The notes under the pieces were generated by a model, which was not told the DNA's origin, did no database searches, and saw only the letters and a program-made list of their open reading frames with translations. From NCBI GenBank assembly GCA_034440615.1, contig JAOTOM010004954.1, positions 337,501 through 401,500 on the forward strand: a DNA stretch of 64,000 bases. The letters run 5' to 3'. This document shows, piece after piece, positions 38,034 to 47,169 of the stretch (position 1 is the stretch's first letter; the number at the start of each line of letters is the position of its first letter). Made by a program: the position numbers and the translations under genes. Origin of the DNA: Ashinkailepas kermadecensis (lineage: Eukaryota; Arthropoda; Thecostraca; Neolepadidae).

Positions 38034-38147
38034 CCGATGACGACAAGCACTTCTCCTCGTGAGCACACTTCAGGTCTATAATTGTCTCCCGGGTCATCAG
38101 TGCACTGCGCTCCACCTCCTTTGGGTCGATGACCAGGTCCGGCAGAC
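38034..38147 (-). CDS. LOXL2: LOXL exon 7 (start of lysyl oxidase domain)
   Basis: Acceptor TTGTCGCAG; reads LPDLVIDPKEVERSALMTRE, then TIIDLKCAHEEKCLSSS, matching the PDLV..........L.CA.EE.CL start of the LOXL catalytic domain. 114 bp, donor GTGAGG, phase 1. The acceptor is duplicated about 43 bp upstream; that copy would run into TGA after seven codons. Confidence 0.87.
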
Positions 38148-38235
38148 CTGCGACAAAGTCCAGCTGGTCACACAACCCGGTTCGGCAGACCTGCGACAAA
38201 GACTCGACTGTTCACACGACCAGGCCTGCGGCCTG
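38147..38235 (-). repeat. Tandem duplication of the LOXL exon 7 acceptor
   Basis: TTTGTCGCAG followed by GTCTGCCG occurs at the true exon start (38147) and again about 43 bp upstream in gene order. The upstream copy would give LPNRVV and then TGA. A small inverted motif (CCAGGCCTGCGGCCTGG) lies just beyond, near 38220. Confidence 0.8.
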
Positions 38236-38639
38236 GTTCGGATCTAGGCTATCCTGGAACAGGTGTAACACAATTTAGAAAGCTTCCCAACTCAAGTATA
38301 TCACGTAGTTCTCCTCATGGGTTGCATACCCATGCACACTGATAAATAATGCGTGCAACTCGCCTTCCTTTGCTCCATGGATGTCGGTTTAAAATCGCTG
38401 AAATAATTCCACATCGACCTTTAAAGCAAGTGAGCGAGCCATTAGCAAGCGGTTAAAAAACAAACATACTACCGTATCCTAGCTACGACACACGACCCCA
38501 TCAGCGCCAACGGAGACTGTCGATCACGTCTATCACGGCAGAACAATGGACTGCAACACTCCCTGCGCCTCGGCCACTCGCGCGCCCTGCACTCACGTCT
38601 TCCTGCTTTTGATTGTCGATTGTACCCGCCTCCGCTGGG

Positions 38640-39500
38640 TCTGGTACAATCGATAGCGGCGCCGCTGAAGCTGTAGCCAGTACTCACGTCTTCCGCCGCC
38701 TCCGCTGGGTCGTGTACACTCGACGGCAGCGCCACTGAAGCTGTAGCCAGTACTCACGTCTTCCGCCGCCTCCGCTGGGTCGTGTACACTCGACGGCAGC
38801 GCCACTGAAGCTGTAGCCAGTACTCACGTCTTCCGCCGCCTCCGCTGGGTCGTGTACACTCGACGGCAGCGCCACTGAAGCTGTAGCCAGTACTCACGTC
38901 TTCCGCCGCCTCCGCTGGGTCGTGTACACTCGACGGCAGCGCCACTGAAGCTGTAGCCAGTACTCGTCTTCCGCCGCCTCCGCTGGGTCGTGTACACTCG
39001 ACGGCAGCGCCACTGAAGCTGTAGCCAGTACTCCGTTTCCGCCGCCTCCGCTGGGTCGTGTACACTCGACGGCAGCGCCACTGAAGCTGTAGCCAGTACT
39101 CGTCTTCCGCCGCCTCCGCTGGGTCGTGTACACTCGACGGCAGCGCCACTGAGCTGTAGCCAGTACTCACGTTTCCGCCGCCTCCGCTGGGTCGTGTACA
39201 CTCGACGGCAGCGCCACTGAAGCTGTAGCCAGTACTCGTCTTCGCCGTCCGCTGGGTCGTGTACACTCGACGGCAGCGCCACTGAAGCTGTGCCGTACCG
39301 TCTTCCGCCGCCTCCGCTGGGTCGTGTACACTCGACGGCAGCGCCACTGAAGCTGTAGCCAGTATCCGTTTCCGCCGCCTCCGCTGGGTCGTGTACACTC
39401 GACGGCAGCGCCACTGAAGCTGTAGCCAGTACTCACGTCTTCCGCCGCCTCCGCTGGGTCGTGTACACTCGACGGCAGCGCCACTGAAGCTGTTGCCAGG
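38640..39500 (-). repeat. 70-bp minisatellite seeded by the end of LOXL exon 6
   Basis: About twelve units, counted by the motif CGTGTACACTCGACGGCAGC at roughly 70-bp spacing. The first unit is the 3' end of exon 6 (SGAAVECTRPSGGGGR) plus donor GTGAGT. Around half the units keep ACGTGAGT; others have ACGAGT or further small deletions. The outermost copy near 38640 is strongly diverged. All three minus-strand frames are open through the array because 70 is not a multiple of three and no frame of the unit has a stop. Confidence 0.93.
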
Positions 39501-39604
39501 ACAGCGCACCTTGGCCGCGCGTCGCGACTTACAGAAGCCCAGGTTTTTGGCCGTGCCAGAGCATACCACCTCGCCCAGAATAAAGGAGCTACTGGCTGAG
39601 CGAC
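39437..39604 (-). CDS. LOXL2: LOXL exon 6 (end of SRCR2)
   Basis: Acceptor TTTGCAG; reads GRSASSSFILGEVVCSGTAK, NLGFCKSRRAAKVRCPGNSF and SGAAVECTRPSGGGGR, containing the last four SRCR cysteines (VCSG, FCK, RCP, ECT). Ends AAGAC before donor GTGAGT, phase 1. An internal T|GTAAGT resembles a donor but would cut the domain. The last 54 exon bases plus the donor and 16 intron bases form the unit of the 70-bp array that follows. Confidence 0.85.
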
Positions 39605-40291
39605 CTGCAAATCACAAGACGCCAAACTGTATTCAGATCATATGCACATACATACAAGGGTGGAGATAGCTCACGAAACCAGGGGGTCCACGCCATTATT
39701 TCTAGAATATATTTTCAGATCCAACAGGGTAAGTAACAAATTAACATTAGGATGGCACGAAATCAGGAGGGTCCGGACCCCGACGCACCCGGGATCTCCA
39801 GCCATACATATAAACGTGCATACGCATACCTATATGCATGATACAAGTATGTTCGACTGTTATCAGTGACGAGTGTGATTCCGGGTTGGCGCAGATGCTC
39901 TGAGGTACGTCTCATGCCTCCCGTCTTCACCCCCACTGCGGTGGCATGTTGCCATGTCATTTCGGAGTTGCAGGTCATGTGATACAAGGTAAACCTCGAA
40001 TATACCTTAAACATCCAACTCGGGTGCCCTGAGAACAGCCGGACACATGTACTCATGTGTAGAACAAATATTAAGAGACCAAGATGAGACGATTTCATGA
40101 TAGGAATGGAGACAGTGAAAGATGAAGATAAAGATCAAGCTATGAATTGGAACCGAGATCGATGTCGAGATAGTTAATTTGTTCTGACACCGAACCAGCC
40201 CCAGAATTGAGGAGTACTATGACCACGTACCTCTGATCACGCACGCTCACGTGGTAGCCACGTGCTGCTTTCGAGTACCATGTTTACGTAC

Positions 40292-40390
40292 CGCTGAGGT
40301 AGCTGCGGACAGGGGCTCCGAGTTTCAGCATACGGCAGACGACGGCCGCCTCACGAAGTCCGAACCCATCTCCACAGACGGCACCCCAGC
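40292..40390 (-). CDS. LOXL2: LOXL exon 5 (SRCR2 core)
   Basis: Acceptor ACCGGCAG after a (GT)n tract; reads WGAVCGDGFGLREAAVVCRM, then LKLGAPVRSYLSG, matching the WG.VC.....L.EA.VVCR core of LOXL SRCR domains. 99 bp, phase 1 at both ends, donor GTACGT. A damaged duplicate of acceptor and exon lies 116 bp upstream in gene order (40421-40506). Confidence 0.88.
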
Positions 40391-40399
40391 CTGCCGGTA

Positions 40400-40610
40400 C
40401 GCACACACACACACACACGTCGGACAGGGCCTCCGAGTTTCAGTATACAGCAGACGACGGCCGCTTCACAAAGTCCGAACCCATCTCCACAGGCGGCACC
40501 ACCGGTCTGACGGTACACACACATACAGAGACACACACAGACACAGACACACACACAGACACACACATACACACAGACACACACACACACACAGACACAC
40601 ACGTCGGATA
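40400..40610. repeat. (CA)n tracts flanking the duplicated SRCR exon
   Basis: CA/CAGA tracts at 40400-40419 and 40513-40604 lie on the intron side of exon 5 and of its damaged duplicate, and serve as the pyrimidine/GT stretch before each acceptor. Confidence 0.9.
40421..40506 (-). pseudogene. Damaged tandem duplicate of LOXL exon 5
   Basis: Same (GT)n plus ACCGTCAG acceptor, followed by about 85 bases closely matching exon 5 (GDGFGL.EAAVVC..LKLG). It has one extra base near the start, which shifts the frame against its acceptor, and its 3' end with the donor is missing and replaced by (GT)n. Spliced in, it would break the protein. The duplication unit is acceptor plus most of the exon, period 116 bp; a trace of a possible third copy (ATCCGACGTGTGTG) lies near 40600-40620. 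Confidence 0.8.
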
Positions 40611-41100
40611 CCTGTCTTCTGTTGCACACAAACATCTGGCACACGTCCTCTGTCCACGCACGCGCACATACACACGCTTCCAGCATTTCTTCATGCTCCC
40701 GTTCCTATGGAACTGTAGTACATTTAGTAAAACTGTAAGGAAGTTACGACAAGCACACCAGAACCACCTAATCACAAGTGCTCAATCACAGCCGGCCAAG
40801 TACGGGCGCCAGTACTCAGCACTGGTCACCGACCCATCGCAACCATACCACCACAGCTTTAAAGCCGCAGTGTCCTGGGTGCAGATGATCGGTGCAGAAC
40901 GGCGAATAAATGTCACAAACGTGAACAGTTAGGCGCAGCTAAGCCTAGCTAATAAAGAATTAATAAACGATTAAATAAGAAACCAAAGCATGTAATTTCA
41001 GCCGCCCAATTGTCACAATGGCACAGGTTCCCAAAACTTAAATTGGGTTATCGAAAAATGATTACGACATTGAACAGAGAAGAAAAAACCCAATACGCAC

Positions 41101-41170
41101 CACGATTTCCGTAGCGGACTTCTACGTCGCCTTTCCATTTGGTGCCCCGTACCAGTCGAACTTTCATCGC
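41101..41170 (-). CDS. LOXL2: LOXL exon 4 (start of SRCR2)
   Basis: Acceptor TTTGCAG; reads AMKVRLVRGTKWKGDVEVRY then GNRG, the opening strand of the second SRCR domain. 70 bp, ending CGTG before donor GTGCGT, phase 1. No array at its boundaries. Confidence 0.87.
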
Positions 41171-41324
41171 CTGCAAACAAATCAATTAGAAGTGTGACCT
41201 TGATGCACCGCAGTGCTGTTCCACAGGACATGCCGAGCAAAAACTTCCTCAACAACCCCGACCGGCCAACAGAGCTATTTGCCGGGTGCGACAGGTTCCC
41301 AAGGTGCGAGATTTCAAAGGTTCG

Positions 41325-41552
41325 ACGGCTCTGTCGAACCGTCAGTGGAGCGTGAAGAACCCGCTCCTTTACCAGCAAGGGAGCGTGAAGTGCTGCTGCT
41401 TCCTCATCGTCAGAGGAGCGTGAAGAACCGCTGCTACCTTACCGTCAAAGGAGCATAAACTACCGTTTCTTCCTCGTCGTCAGCGGCGCGTGAAGTACCA
41501 TTACTTGTTCACCGTCAGTGAAGAGTGACGGTGTACACCACTACATCCTCAC
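41325..41552 (-). repeat. Degenerate 35-bp array starting at the LOXL exon 3 donor
   Basis: Minus-strand units carry GACGGTGAACAAG, GACGGTAAGGTAG, GACGATGAGGAAG or GCTGGTAAAGGAG followed by TTCACGCTCC; about six units. The donor GGCAGG|GTGAGGATG aligns with the head of each unit. Confidence 0.75.
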
Positions 41553-41704
41553 CCTGCCGTAGACACTGGTAGGATCCTTGCCGCAGATGACGCCGGCGAT
41601 ATTGTTCAGCCCACACTCGCCGGTATTGCCCAGACCCTGGTGGAAGCAGCGGCGCAGGCCAGCAGGACCCACCCGACAGTGGCCTACCATGGTACCGTAG
41701 CCGG
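41553..41704 (-). CDS. LOXL2: LOXL exon 3 (end of SRCR1)
   Basis: Acceptor CCCGTCAG; continues SGYGTMVGHCRVGPAGLRRC, FHQGLGNTGECGLNNIAGVI and CGKDPTSVYGR, supplying four more SRCR cysteines. 152 bp, ending GGCAGG before donor GTGAGG, phase 0. A degenerate 35-bp array with donor-like GGTGA/GGTAA motifs starts at the donor. Confidence 0.88.
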
Positions 41705-41709
41705 CTGAC

Positions 41710-41870
41710 GGGAAGAGGAAACGCCAGTTAGATACCGGCAGTCACTGGGACAAGAGGGAGTATCAGACGCCTCAAGTCATCGAAGCGAGAGGGATTGTTA
41801 AACAACGACAGTCACTGGAAGAAGATACCCATCAGGCAACAGATCACCAGAACGGGAGAGACCGTGTGTA
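41710..41870. repeat. Degenerate repeat beside the LOXL exon 3 acceptor
   Basis: CAGTCACTGGGACAAGAGGG and CAGTCACTGGAAGAAGATAC resemble the units of the array at 44045-44600 (CAGTCACCGGAGCGGGAGGT). The same array may have been split by later insertions. Confidence 0.5.
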
Positions 41871-42329
41871 GCTGGGATTTTTGGGCGCGTCAGCTGCTTC
41901 GGCTATATTGTACCCATAATTAATGTGTTAGAAATACCTCAGCAGATAGTGACCCAAACAAGTACAAAAGCGATGACAGACAATGCGAGTAAAATGCAGA
42001 ACAAAATACAACAATAAAACAATGCAAATGGTGAGTGATGGATTGGAGATAAGCCAATCAGTCCAAACCCTGTCAGTTGTGTTAAAAAAACACAACAAAT
42101 ACGGCTTGAAGGTACGGTTTGGAGCGATTTGCCCAGTGTTGCGGGCACCACTTCACATATGCTATAGATGAAGAAGATCCGTACTTTTTAATGTTGTCAG
42201 AGCTTGTCGAAGTTGTTGGATAGTAAAAATATCGTTGTGGGCTAGATGCGATGAAGCGAAAAAAAAAGGGAACGGCTTTCGCGCTTCGCGCTCCTTAAGT
42301 CGCAAAAATCTGGGGGTTGGCAACCCTCA

Positions 42330-43490
42330 CGCCAGCGCTTCTCCCGAGCGGTTCAGAAAACGTTTGCGACTGTTAAGGGATTTGTAAATTGACCATTGGA
42401 TCCTAAAAGAGCCAGGCTCCGACCATTCAGTCGACGGATGCGGCGCCATACGTCTCTGACATGAGTAAACCTATTTGCTACTGTTTATATAGCTCTGTCA
42501 GGATGAGCGTTTGGCATCCTGAATGATTCGCTTTGTTTTCGCCTCAGCTCGTTAATAAGTGATGAGGTTTGCCGTTGTACATGACTTACCGAAACATCCC
42601 AACGCTTTTTTTCGTTCCTTAATAGCAATGTTGCACGCAGCCTTCCACCACGGGACTGGAATACGTCGAAGGTTTGCCGAAGTAAGCGGAATAAAAGCTT
42701 TTGCGGATGGAATTATACTTGATGTCATGTGCTGTGTAAAAATATTAAAGTTGTTGCCGTCGGGAGTGTCACAATAAAAAATGAATGAATGTGTAAAACC
42801 AGACCAATCTGCCTTCCGTGTGTTCCAATGAGGTATGCGGCCTCCTGGATCGGAAGCACTGATAGTTAGCCATATTGGAAAATGATCACTACCTCCCGAG
42901 GCACTCTTAATGTTCCATGCGATGCAAGATGAATGATTCCATCTGCAATGTTTGGGAAGCAAATGGATAAATAAATTGCCGACCAGAAGCCCGAAGGTGA
43001 AAAATGCGTGTGGTGTAGCGTTTCAAGAAATGAGGTCGTGTCGGTGAATAAAACCCTCTAGTTGTCTACCCTTTCTGCTTGGTGATAAGCATCCCCAGAC
43101 CGTACTGTAGCAGTTAAAATCACCGAAGAGCATGACCGGGGAGGAAGCTGCTGAAGTGTTTCTAGGCCTCCCACAGGGAAGTCCCTCTGAAGATGGTAAG
43201 TAAATCTAGACTAACGTATTCATTATTCTCCTCGGGTCAATGCTTACCGCCACAACCTGCAAATGCGTGTGCGTGTGAGTTGATTAGGGAACAGAAAGGT
43301 GGTTAAGAATTACAACGCCGCCGTGCGGAAGTGTTGACGGACTCAAGTAGCGACGGACAGCTGTGTAATGATGCACAGTCACAGGGTGTGCATCTGAAGG
43401 TTTTGCTTCTCGAAAGCAGACAGCGAGAGGGATATGATGCAATAAAAGAATCTGCAAATCGCCAAAATTCGCCCTAAAACCACGCATGTT
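42330..43490 (-). mobile_element. Decayed LINE endonuclease fragment
   Basis: Minus-strand frames read [16 protein letters not shown] (APE endonuclease start), LPHGGVVIL, then after several breaks GGSDHFPIWLTI (the SDH motif), PVPWWKAACNIAIKERKKAL and WRRIRRLNGRS. This is the endonuclease and linker of a Jockey/I-type LINE, without RT. Lies in LOXL intron 2. Confidence 0.8.
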
Positions 43491-43527
43491 CCATTGTAAC
43501 CTTAGACCCTGGTCTATTGTGATGTAG

Positions 43528-43906
<379 letters not shown>

Positions 43907-44044
43907 GCGATTTAAAACTTGGTTTTTGGTTTCCGTCCGCCGTCTGAGCGAGGGGACCGCCGGCGACTCCGAGGGCTTACCTTCACTCGGTCTCAGGGAC
44001 CGAGTCCTCGGGCGAGAGTACGGAACGGGATAGGCCGTCAAATA

Positions 44045-44600
44045 ACAGTTACCGGAATGAGAGGTAACGTCAGATAATATTCGCCGGACAAAGAGGAAGC
44101 GTCAGGGAACAGCAGTCATCAGAGCCTGAGGTACCGTCAGATAACAGTTACTAGAGTAGGAAGTACCGTCAGATGAGTCACCGGAGCAAGAGGTACTGTC
44201 AGACAAGTCACCGAAGTGTGAGATGCCGTCAAGCAAGTTACAATAGCAGGAGGTACCGTCTGACAACAGTCGCTGGACAACAAGGTAGCGTCAGGGAACA
44301 GCAGTCACCGGAGCGGGAGGTACCGTCAGACAACAACAGTTAATATAGCAGGAAGTACCATCAGATAATAGTCACCGGAACGGGGAGTATCGTCCGACAA
44401 CAGTCGCCAGACAACGAGGTAGCATCAGGGAAAAGCAGTCACCGGAGCGGGAGGTACCGTCAGACAAGTTCCTGGACCGGGAGATACCGTCAGGAAACAA
44501 CAGTTGCTTGAGCAGGAGGTACCGCCGGACAAGTCACTGGGACCGGAGGCACCGTCAGACACCAAGCCACTGGAGCGGGAGTTAGCGTTAACAACAGTGA
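44045..44600. repeat. Degenerate minisatellite in LOXL intron 2
   Basis: Ten or more diverged units around GGAGCGGGAGGTACCGTCAG and ACAACAGTCACC, lengths 30-50 bp. GGTACCGT also occurs at the first bases of exon 3 on the opposite reading (TACGGTACC). Confidence 0.8.
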
Positions 44601-44675
44601 AGTAAAGGTGACTGATATTTATCTGGTGCAAAGGTACAGTTATTTATCACAAGATGTTGCCGTCGTTCCTCGTCA

Positions 44676-44958
44676 CTCATAGCGTCCCCGCATTCACTCA
44701 AAGCGTCCCCACCTCCACTCAAAGCGTCCAACACATCCACTCACAGCTTCCATCTCCCCCCACTCACAGCCTCTCTCACTCACAGCATCCGCCCACCCTG
44801 CCGCCAGCAGCTTCCACTTCCCCTCCCACCCACAGCTTCCCCACCCCTCTCACCCACAGCATCCGCCCACCCTGCCGCCAGCAGCTTCCACTTCCCCTCC
44901 CACCCACAGCTTCCCCGTCCTCTGCCACTCATAGTTTTCCCCGTCCCCTGCCACTCAC
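44676..44958 (-). repeat. Array of donor-bearing units following LOXL exon 2
   Basis: On the minus strand the exon 2 donor AGCT|GTGAGTGGCAGGGGAC is followed by units headed by ACT|ATGAGTGG, GCT|GTGGGTGG, GCT|GTGGGTGA, GCT|GTGAGTGA, GCT|GTGAGTGGGG and GCT|GTGAGTGGAT, then diverged GCT|TTGAGTG copies. Two 71-bp sub-blocks (with GCTGCTGGCGGCAGGGTGGG) are near identical. Confidence 0.88.
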
Positions 44959-45123
44959 AGCTCCTGTAGCCGAAGCGGCCATTACGGGTGGCGACGGCGC
45001 GGCCGGGGAAGTTGAGCTGTTTGCAGACGGCGGCCGCGTGCTTGGTAGTCCACCCAATGTCACACACCGAGCGCCAGCCCCGCACGAACTCGCGCCAGTC
45101 GTTCACCAGCACCTCCACGTTGC
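44959..45123 (-). CDS. LOXL2: LOXL exon 2 (SRCR1 core)
   Basis: Acceptor GTGCGCAG; reads GNVEVLVNDWREFVRGWRSV, CDIGWTTKHAAAVCKQLNFP and GRFGYRS, the SRCR core with the first two cysteines. Ends AGCT before donor GTGAGTGG, phase 1. The intron immediately downstream repeats this donor about ten times (44676-44958). Confidence 0.9.
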
Positions 45124-45183
45124 CTGCGCACACAGCGGCCGTGCGGTACATTCAGCGGCACACAGTGCAACAGCCAGCTGAAC

Positions 45184-45356
45184 GGTAATGCCACGCGTAC
45201 ACTGGCCGGGTCGAGGTGGTAGGGTTTCCTTATCCACTCTGGTAATGGCACGCGTACACTGGCCGGGTCGAGGTGGTAGGGTTTCCTTATCCACTCTGGT
45301 AATGGCACGCGTACACTGGCCGGGTCGAGGTGGTAGGGTTTCCTTATCCACTCTGG
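45184..45356. repeat. 57-bp repeat, three copies, LOXL intron 1
   Basis: GTAATGGCACGCGTACACTG, GCCGGGTCGAGGTGGTAGGG and TTTCCTTATCCACTCTG, three almost identical units. The array starts about 60 bases upstream of the exon 2 acceptor and does not include it. Confidence 0.93.
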
Positions 45357-45359
45357 AGC

Positions 45360-46760
45360 TCTCATGAAATTAGCGTCTATATTTCTAACTATGTTTAAAT
45401 TCAATACTAATTCCAAATCTTGACTTTTAGAATACAAACTTTGATAAATTTCCCTCCTGAATTTGAAACATTTCCTATGTGTAGAAAATGAGGTAACTTA
45501 GACGTATCATGCATTAAAATACTGCTTTCAAATATATTACTGATTACATATCAATGTAGTCTTTGGTAATGCCTGCATCGCGAAAGCAGCGCACCAAAAT
45601 GACAACTCCAACCATCCTAACTCCGCCCCTATCATTGGAGGACATCCCAGTATTTTCCAAAGGTTCAATTAAGAACTATAAAATTTTAGCATTTAGTGCC
45701 CTTTGCACAGCATAAAGTAATCCACCGGACTTTGCTACACAATGTTCACCACATTTCGAAAACATAGCTGCGAATAAGCACAATCCTTCTGGAGTCGTGC
45801 CTCATGTGATGGGCTGAATAATGGAAGCATCCACGAAATGCAACAAAAAGAAGATACGGAAAACTAACGAATAATTAGCACTGGGCCCAAATCATTATTG
45901 ATTGGCGCACGAAGCCACCAGTGAATAATCAAGCTGTTCGCGTGACATAATATGTCACAGTAGTACTTTATTCTCAATAATCCACCACTTGGGTGGGGGC
46001 ACGATGAGGGGAGGCAAATTTACCTTACATCAGTTTTGAAACGGCGTTGCAAACAAAGGCGCGGCCATTATTTTTTTTAAAGAGTGGGGCCCGACTAAAT
46101 TAAATGTCAAGAAACAGAGACCGTTTTCGGTGCACAAAGCGCGCCGAAAATTCTTGGTTTAGCGTGGAAAACAATTATTCGTTGATCTAGTGTATTTTTG
46201 GTTGCTCAGTGGCGGAGGGGGCGGGTCTGGTTGAAAAAAGAGCATTGTGCGATGTCAATTACAGTGAGCTGCACTGTAATGGGCATTCGAGTGACATCAC
46301 ACCGTATTAAAATGGCAATCACGATGATTTCAGCTCATATTATGCCGATGATACCTCAATTTCACAAGTTTTGAACATGGTACTGTACGCTAGTCACACC
46401 AAACGGGACCATAATAAATGCACTTCTCACATCTTGAGCTTGCCAGCGCATCATAGCTTCTTTGAGACAGTATTCTTTCATACGTCTGTAATATTTAACA
46501 TTCACAATGACATCAACAATCGTATTGCCAGAGGTGGTTTCTATTCCCGAGCCAGTATGGTCACATGCTTATCTTCGTTCCAGAGACGATAGTTGGAATT
46601 GTTCATATCTTATATCAGCAACATCTTGAGGGAAAAGGGAACGCTGTAGATGACATACAGGTGCATACGCTGCTCTACATATCTTCGTGTAATAACGCCA
46701 AATCCTGATCACCGAAGCAAGTATAAGTGATGCATATATTCGCCATTCGGATATTCGTCA
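45360..46760. other. LOXL intron 1, no gene
   Basis: 46100-46220 is an inverted copy of the repeat at 5370-5480. The rest shows nothing recognisable. Confidence 0.45.
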
Positions 46761-46820
46761 GTCAGTCCAGCGATTGACCACATTGAGGACGGTGATCAGA
46801 CTCGAATGGCGCCGCTTTAC

Positions 46821-47082
46821 CTTCACGTGAGTTTTGGCCGCCCACCAGACGAACGCGGTACTGCTCTTGTCCGCTTCGGTAGGCTTCCGGCAGTTGGCCT
46901 TGGCGCAGGTAGCTAGACTGGAAACCGGGCACGTTGAACTGACGACGTCGGTTGATGCCCAGGTGGCGGAAGTCGCGGTTCCGCGTGAAGAACCGCTCGA
47001 AGAAGTCATGCCCTCCCGCGACCTGGGCGGCCGCCGGGTCGACGGCCAACAGCGCCAGCAGCATCAGCGCCAGGTGCTGCAT
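46821..47082 (-). CDS. LOXL2: LOXL exon 1 (signal peptide, linker, start of SRCR1)
   Basis: Start ATG at 47082 gives MQHLALMLLALLAVDPAAAQ, a clear signal peptide with a likely cleavage site after Ala-Ala-Ala-Gln. A basic linker (FFTRNRDFRHLGINRRRQF) follows, then YRVRLVGGQNSREG, the first strand of an SRCR domain. Ends GAAG before donor GTAAAG, phase 1. A 90-bp minisatellite begins roughly 90 bases upstream of the ATG, so the promoter/5'UTR lies in or next to that array. Confidence 0.85.
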
Positions 47083-47169
47083 CGCGACGGACGGACGTCG
47101 AGCGAGTGGGCCGTGGCGGTGACGGCCGCGCTGTCAGCCGTGCAGGTCCGGGGGCAGACACGGGCCACG

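Noticed and set aside
39515..39535. Donor T|GTAAGT inside LOXL exon 6
   Set aside because: Using it would remove the last two SRCR cysteines; the downstream donor keeps the complete domain and the correct phase with exon 7.
38754..39569. 271-codon frame as an independent gene
   Set aside because: It begins inside LOXL exon 6 and continues through the 70-bp array; only the exon part has homology support.
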